Part shown: piece after piece, positions 32,361-38,971 of the stretch
How positions within the stretch are numbered: the first letter of the stretch is position 1
Layout: each line of letters begins with the position of its first letter
Notes under the pieces: generated by a model
Told to the model about the DNA's origin: nothing
What the model saw: the letters and a program-made list of their open reading frames with translations, nothing else
Database searches by the model: none
Made by a program: the position numbers and the translations under genes
Origin: Streptomyces niveus
GTDB taxonomy: Bacteria > Actinomycetota > Actinomycetes > Streptomycetales > Streptomycetaceae
Direction: 5' to 3'
DNA length: 64,000 nt
NCBI RefSeq assembly: GCF_002009175.1
Contig: NZ_CP018047.1
Coordinates: 5,642,001-5,706,000 of the forward strand

Positions 32361-34019
32361 CTACCGACCGATTTCCCAGGTCACCGTCGTGTCCTCCTCG
32401 CCCTCCGCGGGCTCCCCGTCGTCCGAGACCACCAGCCGCACCCCGTCCCGGCCGTCCGGCAGTGTGGCCGTCGCGTCGACCTCCACATCGATCGACGTCA
32501 CCCCCGCTCGACGGTGCGCGGCGGCCAGCGCGCCGCGCAGCGCGGCCAGCAGTCCGGTGTGCAGTGTGTCTTCCACGAGGGTGTCCACAGCCCCCGTGAA
32601 GTGCACGGACGGCTGGAATCCCAGCAGGGCCGCCGCGCCGGCCGTCTCGCGCAGCACCTTGCCGCGCAGACTGGTCGGCGCGTCGGCGGGCGGCTGCTGA
32701 AGGGCGAAGATCGTCGTCCGTACCTCCTGGATCGTGGAGTCCAGTTCGTCCACGGCATGACCGAGCAGATCGGACAACTCGCCCTCGCCCGCGCGCCGCC
32801 GGGTCGACTCCAGCATCATCTCGGTGGCGAACAGCCGCTGTACGACCAGATCGTGCAGGTCACGGGCGATCCGGTCACGGTCCTCGAAGACCGCCAGCCG
32901 CTCCCGGTTGTGCTGGGCGTCCGCGAGGACCAGCGCGAGCGCGGCCTGGGAGGCGAACTGCGTGGCCAGCAGCCGGTCCACGGCGGTGTACGGGCGTCCG
33001 CCGCGCTTGCGCGGCAGGGCGAGCGTGCCGATCAGCCGGCCGCCGCTCTGGAGCGGCAGCATCATGCTGGGCCCGAAGCGGGTCCGGACATGGGTGGTCA
33101 TCCGGGGGTCGGTCGCCGAGTCGTCGATGTACACCGGTTCGCCGCTGAGGAGTTGGACGAGTACGGGCGAGCCGGGCGCGATGTTCGTACCGACGATGTC
33201 GCCGGGGTCGTCCAGCGCCGAGGCGGCGACGATCTCCATACCGCCCTCGTCGGTGGGCAGGAGCACCACCCCGGCGGCGGCTCCGGCCAGGATCCGCGCC
33301 GACTTCGCCAGTGTGGTCAGCGCGTCCGCCGCGGGCTCGCCGCTGAGCAGCGCGGTCGTGACGGCGGCGGCGCCCTCGATCCACCGCTCGCGCTGGCGGG
33401 CGGTTCCGTACAGACGTGCGTTGCCGATCGCGATCCCGGCCTGTGAGGCGAGCACCCGCAGCAGGGCAAGGTCCTCCTCGGTGAAGGGGCCGTGCCGCTT
33501 GCGGGCGAGGCAGAGGTGGCCGAGTACGTCGTTGTGGACCCGGACGGGGACGCCGAGGCTGAGGGAGCTGCCGGGGTGGCCGAGCAGACCGGTGTGTCCG
33601 GTGGGGAGCCGGGTGATGCGGCGTCGCTCGTCGTCGCTGAGCCCGACGGAGAAGAGTTCGGCGATACGGCTCCGGCCGCGTTCGGGGCCCCGGCCGTGGG
33701 CGGGGCCGGCGAGCGCGAGTGCGCCGTAGCGCGCGTCGGTGAGGTCGGCGGCGCTGTCGACGACGTGCTGGAGGGTGGCGGCCAGTTCGCCCTCGGTCCC
33801 GACGTTGAGGACGGCGTCGAGCAGCATGGGCAGCCGGGGGGTCTTCTTCGGAGGGCGTCCGTGGCCGGGCCCGTCCGGGTCGTCGTCGTCCCGGTCGTCC
33901 TCGTCCGCGTGCTCGTCCTCCTGTTCGCCCTCACCCTCGTCCGCGGTCCCGTTCCCGTTCCCGTTTCCGCTCTCGTGCTCGTGTTCGCCCTCGTCCGGCC
34001 GTCCGCCGTCCGCCGTCAC
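32361..34019 (-). CDS. GAF-domain histidine kinase homologue with degenerate ATPase domain
   Basis: 552 aa. An acidic, Gly/Asp/Glu-rich N-terminus (1-55) is followed by two GAF domains (about 65-210 and 225-370), then a HisKA_3 box with the phospho-accepting His in DRIARDLHDLVVQRL (about residue 387), as in DevS/DosS kinases. The ATPase domain is damaged. The N-box, normally LxEALxNxxRHA, reads LRGALAAAHRRA (Glu and Asn lost). After SDDGEP the sequence jumps to EEDTTVTWEIGR, so the G2 box and ATP lid are missing. It is probably unable to autophosphorylate. The start is a GTG six bases after the mbl stop, so it is in one operon with mbl. No response regulator is adjacent. Confidence 0.82.
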   Translation of the reverse strand: MTADGGRPDEGEHEHESGNGNGNGTADEGEGEQEDEHADEDDRDDDDPDGPGHGRPPKKTPRLPMLLDAVLNVGTEGELAATLQHVVDSAADLTDARYGALALAGPAHGRGPERGRSRIAELFSVGLSDDERRRITRLPTGHTGLLGHPGSSLSLGVPVRVHNDVLGHLCLARKRHGPFTEEDLALLRVLASQAGIAIGNARLYGTARQRERWIEGAAAVTTALLSGEPAADALTTLAKSARILAGAAAGVVLLPTDEGGMEIVAASALDDPGDIVGTNIAPGSPVLVQLLSGEPVYIDDSATDPRMTTHVRTRFGPSMMLPLQSGGRLIGTLALPRKRGGRPYTAVDRLLATQFASQAALALVLADAQHNRERLAVFEDRDRIARDLHDLVVQRLFATEMMLESTRRRAGEGELSDLLGHAVDELDSTIQEVRTTIFALQQPPADAPTSLRGKVLRETAGAAALLGFQPSVHFTGAVDTLVEDTLHTGLLAALRGALAAAHRRAGVTSIDVEVDATATLPDGRDGVRLVVSDDGEPAEGEEDTTVTWEIGR

Positions 34020-34025
34020 GTCACG

Positions 34026-35069
34026 TCACTCGGCGTGCGCCAGCGGATTGAGCACCAAGGGCTGGATCTTCCCGTCCAGCATCGCCCCGAGCCCGAGGAT
34101 CGCGCAGACGTCGGGCCGCTCGGCGATCTCCACCGGCATGCCCGTCGCGTCACGCAGCATCTGGTCGAGGCCGGGCAGCAGCGCGCTGCCGCCGACCATC
34201 ATGATCCCGGTGTCGGCGAGATCGGCGACCAGGTCCGGCGGGCAGTCGCGCAGCACCTTGCCGATACCGTCCAGCACGGCGGTGAGCGGGGTGTGGATGG
34301 CCTGCCGTACGGCGGCGGTGTCCACGACGACCGACCGGGCGAGCCCCGTCGCCACGTCACGGCCGTGGATCTCCGTCGAGGTGGGGCCGTCGGAGGTGAT
34401 GCCGTTGCCGCGCAGCGCGAGCTGGAGCGGCCGGACGGACTGGCTCGGCAGCATCAACTCGTGCTGGTGGCGCAGATGCTGGATGACCGCGTGGTCAATG
34501 GCGTTGCCGCCGACCGGGACCCGCTGGGCCGTCACGATCGACCCCAGCGACAGCACGGCGACCTGGGTGGTCGCCGCCCCGCACACCATGATCATGGTGG
34601 CGGTGGGCTTCTCCACCGGCAGCCCGCAGCCGACGGCCGCGGCGATGAGCGTGTCGACCAGCTCGACCCGGCGGGCCCCGAGACCGACCAGGGTCTCGAT
34701 CGCCGCGCGCTGGGCCAGCGGGTCGCTGTCGTGGGGGGTGCACGCCGCAGCGCGCAGCCGGGGCTTCCTGCGGAGCTGGCGGCGGAGCTTCTCACCGAGG
34801 AGATGACGCAGCATCCGCTGGGCCATGTCGATGTCCACGACGGTGCCGCCGGAGACGGGGCGGGTGACGCGGATGTAGTCCGGCGTACGGCCCGTCATCT
34901 GCTCGGCCAGGGCGCCGACGGCGATGAGCGCGCCGCTGCGGGTGTTCACCGCGGCGACGCTCGGCTCGTCCACGACGAGTCCGGCTCCCTTCACAAAGAC
35001 CCGGGTCCTGGCGGCCCCGAGATCGACGGCGACATGGCAACGGCGCAACTGCTCAAGGCTGACGGTCAC
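34026..35069 (-). CDS. mbl: MreB-like actin homologue Mbl
   Basis: 347 aa, MreB/Mbl fold. Motifs correspond to phosphate-1 (HVAVDLGAARTRVFVKG), connect-1, phosphate-2 (MIMVCGAATTQVAVLSLG) and the adenosine loop (GIMMVGGSALLPGLDQML), ending in EIAERPDVCAILGLGAML. Phosphate-2 differs from the usual VDIGGGTTEVAV: Asp is Val, two glycines are Ala and Glu is Gln, which should impair ATP hydrolysis. Streptomyces encode such an Mbl in addition to MreB; it acts in spore-wall synthesis rather than hyphal growth. The gene stands alone without mreCD and leads an operon with the degenerate kinase. Confidence 0.88.
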   Translation of the reverse strand: MTVSLEQLRRCHVAVDLGAARTRVFVKGAGLVVDEPSVAAVNTRSGALIAVGALAEQMTGRTPDYIRVTRPVSGGTVVDIDMAQRMLRHLLGEKLRRQLRRKPRLRAAACTPHDSDPLAQRAAIETLVGLGARRVELVDTLIAAAVGCGLPVEKPTATMIMVCGAATTQVAVLSLGSIVTAQRVPVGGNAIDHAVIQHLRHQHELMLPSQSVRPLQLALRGNGITSDGPTSTEIHGRDVATGLARSVVVDTAAVRQAIHTPLTAVLDGIGKVLRDCPPDLVADLADTGIMMVGGSALLPGLDQMLRDATGMPVEIAERPDVCAILGLGAMLDGKIQPLVLNPLAHAE

Positions 35070-35251
35070 GGCGGGTTCTTCTCCCGGGAGCGCTGAGGTG
35101 GATCACCGGCGGGCGGCCGGCCCTCTTCGCATCGTGGGCGCGTCAGGGGCTGTGCGCGCGCTGGGTTGCGCCGCTCGGGGTACGGGCCGGCACCACGCCG
35201 GGCACCGCCCTGACGCCCCACCAGGCGCGTTCCGCCCGGGCGCGGCCGGCC

Positions 35252-35845
35252 TCAGATCCTCGGTGACCAGCGCTGGAGCAGGCCCCAGGTGAACTCCGCG
35301 ACGCACGGCCCGGTCCCCGGCACGTCGAACGCGAGACCCCAGCGGGTCGGCGCCGTACCCTCCAGCGGTCTGGCTGGCGCGAACGCGCGGGCGACCTCGT
35401 CGACGGTGCAGGACCAAGGGCGCAGATCGCCGGCCGTACGCAGTTCGGGGCCCGGCTCGCCGGGTGCGCGCACCAGCCACTCGTTCCACACACCCCCGCC
35501 CGGCGCCGCCGTGACCTCGAAGCGCAGCGCGGGCCAGAGCGGAACGGGCCACAGCAGCACCTCGCACGCCAGATCGCCTACCTGCCGCGGGAACGTCGCC
35601 TCCGGCACGCCCAGCACCGAGCGGTAGCGCGACAGTGTGCCGCGGGCACGGGGGGAGCGGACCATGGCCTGCCAGCGCCGGTTGGCCTCCCGCATCTCAC
35701 CGAGCGAGGCGCCCAGTTCACGGCGGGCGTCCTCGACCAGGCCGGGCTGGTGGTCGGCCATCCGGCGCAGCAGTACGAGTTGGAAGTCTCGCGGCCCGAA
35801 AGGCCGGGAGGTTCCACCGGCTCCGGCCGATGTCGTGGCATTCAT
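35252..35845 (-). CDS. Hypothetical protein
   Basis: 197 aa, not recognised. The first 20 residues are Ala/Gly/Ser-rich, then a helical stretch (DFQLVLLRRMADHQPGLVEDARRELGASLGEM) and a Trp-rich beta-like region (LLWPVPLWPALRFEVTAAPGGGVWNEWLV). No signal peptide or membrane segment. The start at 35845 (MNATTS) is chosen over a Met 21 codons upstream because the coding character begins there. It is upstream of mbl on the same strand with a 182-base gap that shows no feature. Confidence 0.6.
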   Translation of the reverse strand: MNATTSAGAGGTSRPFGPRDFQLVLLRRMADHQPGLVEDARRELGASLGEMREANRRWQAMVRSPRARGTLSRYRSVLGVPEATFPRQVGDLACEVLLWPVPLWPALRFEVTAAPGGGVWNEWLVRAPGEPGPELRTAGDLRPWSCTVDEVARAFAPARPLEGTAPTRWGLAFDVPGTGPCVAEFTWGLLQRWSPRI

Positions 35846-35966
35846 AGCGACATCGTGCACCTTCGGGGCAGGTCGGGCGGCGGATTGGTGGAAGGGCTGA
35901 TTCCACACAGGATCTTCACTTCGCAGGTGCCCGCACCGGCGCCGGTCGGATTATCTTCAGGGCGCC

Positions 35967-36716
35967 ATGGACTACTGCCATCACTGCCAGCGGCACCTCA
36001 ACGGCGCCCTGGCGTGCGCGGGGTGCGGTACGCCCGCCGAGGAGTTGCGGCTCCACGACCCTGTTCCGCACGAGGCCGAGGTGGTGCTCGCCACGCGCGA
36101 ATACGACCGGGAGCCCGCACTGGGTCCGCGCCGTCAACGCGGCTCGCGCAAGCGCAAGATGTCCCGGCGTGAGCGCCGTGAGATGCGCGCCGAGCGCGGT
36201 ACGCACCGGCGCAAGGGCCGGGCCGTCCTGCTCACCGTGATGGGTCTCGTCCTGGCGGTCGGCGCGCTGAGCCTGGCCGAGCTGGCGCTGGAGTCCGGCG
36301 GCGACGGCGACGCCACCTCCGTACAGGAGGACAGGGCCATCGAGCTGGACGGCGGGCCGCCCCCGGCGGGCCCGAAGCAGCCCAAGGACCCCGGCCCGGT
36401 GGAAGGCACCCCCTCCGGGTCCACCGGCTCCGCGCGCCCCGGCGGAAACGGTTCGCCGGACCCCTCGGCGACGGGTGAGGGGACAGGGACGGGATCCGGG
36501 TCGTCGGACGAGGAGTCCCCGGCGCCGACCGAATCGGCCGGGCCGAGCGACTCGCCGAACCCCAGCGACTCGCCCGACCCCACGGACTCCACCGGCCCCT
36601 CGGGCGGTCCGAGCACTCCGGGGCGGCCGAATCAGCCGCCGCCTCCGGCGCCCGAACCCACGCCTACGCCCACGCCGACGAAAGAAGAGTGCGTCCTGGT
36701 GATCTTCTGCTTCTGA
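35967..36716 (+). CDS. Membrane protein with N-terminal zinc-ribbon-like motif and Ser/Pro/Asp-rich tail
   Basis: 249 aa. The N-terminus has CHHC and CAGC pairs (MDYCHHCQRHLNGALACAGC), a zinc-ribbon pattern, then a very basic stretch (residues 53-80, KRKMSRRERREMRAER), one membrane segment (AVLLTVMGLVLAVGALSLAEL) and an extracellular tail of about 140 residues rich in Pro, Ser, Gly, Asp with repeats such as SDSPNPSDSPDP. It ends in CVLVIFCF. This layout resembles a streptomycete-specific family (I recall the name SCO2400 family); no function is known to me. Confidence 0.7.
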   Translation: MDYCHHCQRHLNGALACAGCGTPAEELRLHDPVPHEAEVVLATREYDREPALGPRRQRGSRKRKMSRRERREMRAERGTHRRKGRAVLLTVMGLVLAVGALSLAELALESGGDGDATSVQEDRAIELDGGPPPAGPKQPKDPGPVEGTPSGSTGSARPGGNGSPDPSATGEGTGTGSGSSDEESPAPTESAGPSDSPNPSDSPDPTDSTGPSGGPSTPGRPNQPPPPAPEPTPTPTPTKEECVLVIFCF

Positions 36717-36731
36717 GAGCGGGCGCGGCGA

Positions 36732-37169
36732 TCACTCGCCGGCGTCGTCACCCAGCATCCGCCGCAGCAGATCCCGCAGCACCGTCCGCTCGTCCACCGA
36801 CAGGTCCGCGAGCGGTTCACGCGCGAAGTTCAGCCCGTCCCTGAGCCGCCGCGCCGTCTCGCGCCCCTTCTCGGTGGGGGCCGCGAGCTTCACCCGCCGG
36901 TCCGAGGGGTCCGGGCGCCGCTCCACCAGACCGCGTGACTCCAGCCGGTCCACGATCCCCGTGACATTCGACGGCTCGCACTTCAGCTTCCGCGCGATCC
37001 GGCGCATGGGCATGGGCTGGATGGACAGCAGCCCCAGCACGCGCGCCTGCGCGCCGGTGAGCGAGTGCTCCGCGGCGGCGTGGTCGTACTCCTCGTAGTA
37101 GCGGGCCACGACCGTGCCGATGAGTCCGACGACTTCGAGGGTCAAGGGGTCCGAGTGCTCAGTGGCCAT
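36732..37169 (-). CDS. MarR family transcriptional regulator
   Basis: 145 aa. The winged-helix core is LTGAQARVLGLLSIQPMPM, RRIARKLKCEPSNVTGIVDRLE (recognition helix) and the wing DPSDRRVKLAAPTEKG. It is divergent from an NADP-dependent oxidoreductase, whose promoter region it probably represses, relieved by electrophiles or oxidants as is usual for such pairs. It lacks the N-terminal reactive Cys of OhrR proteins; the only Cys is in the recognition helix (KLKCEPSN). Confidence 0.9.
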   Translation of the reverse strand: MATEHSDPLTLEVVGLIGTVVARYYEEYDHAAAEHSLTGAQARVLGLLSIQPMPMRRIARKLKCEPSNVTGIVDRLESRGLVERRPDPSDRRVKLAAPTEKGRETARRLRDGLNFAREPLADLSVDERTVLRDLLRRMLGDDAGE

Positions 37170-37191
37170 GGGTGCCAGGGTACTCGTTTAC

Positions 37192-37224
37192 TTGACAACA
37201 TGAAATATCTAGGAGCATGGTTGT
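37192..37224 (+). promoter_or_regulatory. Candidate promoter/operator of the MarR-oxidoreductase pair
   Basis: TTGACA (37192-37197) is 18 bases from CATGGT (37216-37221), a possible promoter toward the oxidoreductase. Overlapping it, ACAACATG (37195-37202) is partly repeated in inverse as CATGGTTGT (37216-37224), a possible MarR site. The region is AT-rich compared with its surroundings. Confidence 0.4.
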
Positions 37225-37344
37225 TTTAGGTAGTGAAGCTTTCCCTTGCGAAACCTGAGCACCTGAGCCTGAGCACCTGAGTCCCTGAGCTTCTGAACAC
37301 CCGAGCAGTACCCGAGACCCGCAACCCGAGGAGACATCGCACCC

Positions 37345-38364
37345 ATGACCGCTCTTCCCGCGTCCGGCCGCGAATGGCATCTCGCCGCCCGCCCGCACGG
37401 CTGGCCGAAGGCCGAGGACCTCGCCCTGCGCGAGGTCCCGGTGACCGAGCCGGGCGAGGGCAGGATCCTCGTCCGCAACAAGCACTTCTCGGTCGACCCG
37501 TACATGCGCGGCCGGATGAACGACGTGAAGTCGTACGCCCCGCCGTACAAGCTCGACCACCCCATGGACGGCGGGGCCGTCGGCGAGGTCGTCGCCTCGA
37601 ACGCGGACGGGTTCGCGGTCGGTGACCATGTGCTGCACGGGCTCGGCTGGCGGGAGTACGCGCAGGTGCCGGCCCGGTACGCGGTCAAGGTCGACGCCTC
37701 GCTCGCACCGCTCAGCGCCTACCTCGGAGTCCTCGGCATGCCCGGCCTCACCGCCTACGCCGGACTCTTCGAGGTCGCCTCCTTCAAGGAGGGCGACACC
37801 GTGTTCGTCTCCGGCGCCGCGGGCGCCGTCGGCAGTCAGGTCGGCCAACTCGCCCGGATCAAGGGCGCGTCGAGGGTCATAGGCTCGGCCGGATCCGACG
37901 ACAAGGTCAAGCTCCTTGTGGAGGAGTACGGCTTCGACGCCGCCTTCAACTACAAGAGCGGCGGTTCGGTCAAGGAGCAGTTGAAGAAGGCCGCGCCCGA
38001 CGGCATCGACGTCTACTTCGACAACGTCGGCGGTGAGCACCTGGAAGCCGCGATCTCCTCGTTCAACCTGCACGGCCGCGCCACCATCTGCGGAATGATC
38101 TCGCTGTACAACAGCACCGAGGCCGCCCCCGCCCCGCGCAACCTCGCCCAGGTCATCGGCAAGCGGCTGCGCCTCCAGGGCATGCTCGTGGGCGACCACC
38201 AGGCCCTCCAGCCGCAGTTCGTCAAGGACGTGGCCGGCTGGCTCGCCTCCGGCGAGCTGAAGTACCGGGAGACCTCCGTGGAAGGCATCGAGAACGGCTT
38301 CGACGCCTTCCTCGGTCTGCTCCGCGGCGAGAACACCGGAAAGATGATCGTCACCCTCAACTGA
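37345..38364 (+). CDS. NADP-dependent zinc-independent oxidoreductase (MDR family)
   Basis: 339 aa, leukotriene B4 12-hydroxydehydrogenase / YncB / curcumin reductase group. It has the GroES-like domain (VDPYMRGRMNDVKSY, MDGGAVGEVVAS) and the Rossmann domain (VSGAAGAVGSQVGQLARIKG; DVYFDNVGGEHLEAAI; GRATICGMIS). No zinc ligands are present. It reduces activated C=C bonds of enals and enones with NADPH, a detoxifying role that fits the MarR regulator and the following Ohr gene. The start ATG has GAGGAG upstream (about 12 bases). Confidence 0.92.
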   Translation: MTALPASGREWHLAARPHGWPKAEDLALREVPVTEPGEGRILVRNKHFSVDPYMRGRMNDVKSYAPPYKLDHPMDGGAVGEVVASNADGFAVGDHVLHGLGWREYAQVPARYAVKVDASLAPLSAYLGVLGMPGLTAYAGLFEVASFKEGDTVFVSGAAGAVGSQVGQLARIKGASRVIGSAGSDDKVKLLVEEYGFDAAFNYKSGGSVKEQLKKAAPDGIDVYFDNVGGEHLEAAISSFNLHGRATICGMISLYNSTEAAPAPRNLAQVIGKRLRLQGMLVGDHQALQPQFVKDVAGWLASGELKYRETSVEGIENGFDAFLGLLRGENTGKMIVTLN

Positions 38365-38444
38365 CGTCCAGCCGTTAGGCTCGTGCGAGGCCGTCGCGGT
38401 CCGTGGGCGCGAGCCGCGGCGTACAAGAAGAAGGACACCCCCGA

Positions 38445-38873
38445 ATGACCATCCAGAAGATCGACACCCTCTACACCGCTGTCGCCACCGCGGAGAACGG
38501 CCGTGACGGCCGGGTCTCCTCGGACGACGGCCAGCTCGACGTCGTCGTCAACCCGCCCAAGTCGATGGGTGGCAGCGGCGCCGGCACGAACCCGGAGCAG
38601 CTCTTCGCGGCCGGTTACAGCGCCTGCTTCCAGGGCGCGCTCGGTGTCGTCGCCCGCAAGGAGAAGGCGGACATATCCGGGTCGACCGTGACCGCCAGGG
38701 TCAGCATCGGCAAGTCCGAGGCCGGTGGCTTCGGGCTTGAGGTCGAGCTGGAGGTGTCCATCCCGAACGTGGACGCCGCCACCGCGAAGGACCTGCTGGA
38801 GAAGGCGCACCAGGTGTGCCCGTACTCCAACGCCACGCGCGGCAACATCAAGGTCGAGCTGTCCGTCGTCTGA
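38445..38873 (+). CDS. ohr: Organic hydroperoxide resistance protein (Ohr)
   Basis: 142 aa, Ohr/OsmC fold. The two redox-active cysteines are Cys61 (YSACFQGAL) and Cys125 (HQVCPYSNATRGN), with Arg20 and Glu51 in family positions; the cysteine spacing is that of Ohr rather than OsmC. It reduces organic hydroperoxides in the cytoplasm using lipoyl or dithiol donors. It is 80 bases after the oxidoreductase and probably shares stress regulation with it, though the MarR gene may not be a classical OhrR. Confidence 0.94.
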   Translation: MTIQKIDTLYTAVATAENGRDGRVSSDDGQLDVVVNPPKSMGGSGAGTNPEQLFAAGYSACFQGALGVVARKEKADISGSTVTARVSIGKSEAGGFGLEVELEVSIPNVDAATAKDLLEKAHQVCPYSNATRGNIKVELSVV

Positions 38874-38906
38874 CCGACGACGCCGGGCAGGACCGCCCCG
38901 TACGTA

Positions 38907-38944
38907 CGGAAGGCCGCACCCCACGAGCGGGGTGCGGCCTTCCG
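38907..38944. terminator. Intrinsic terminator between convergent ohr and M14 peptidase genes
   Basis: CGGAAGGCCGCACCCC (38907-38922) and GGGGTGCGGCCTTCCG (38929-38944) form a perfect 16-bp stem with a six-base loop, 34 bases after ohr and 28 before the end of the convergent gene. Confidence 0.88.
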
Positions 38945-38971
38945 CATGGACAGGTGTGACGAACGCGCCTC

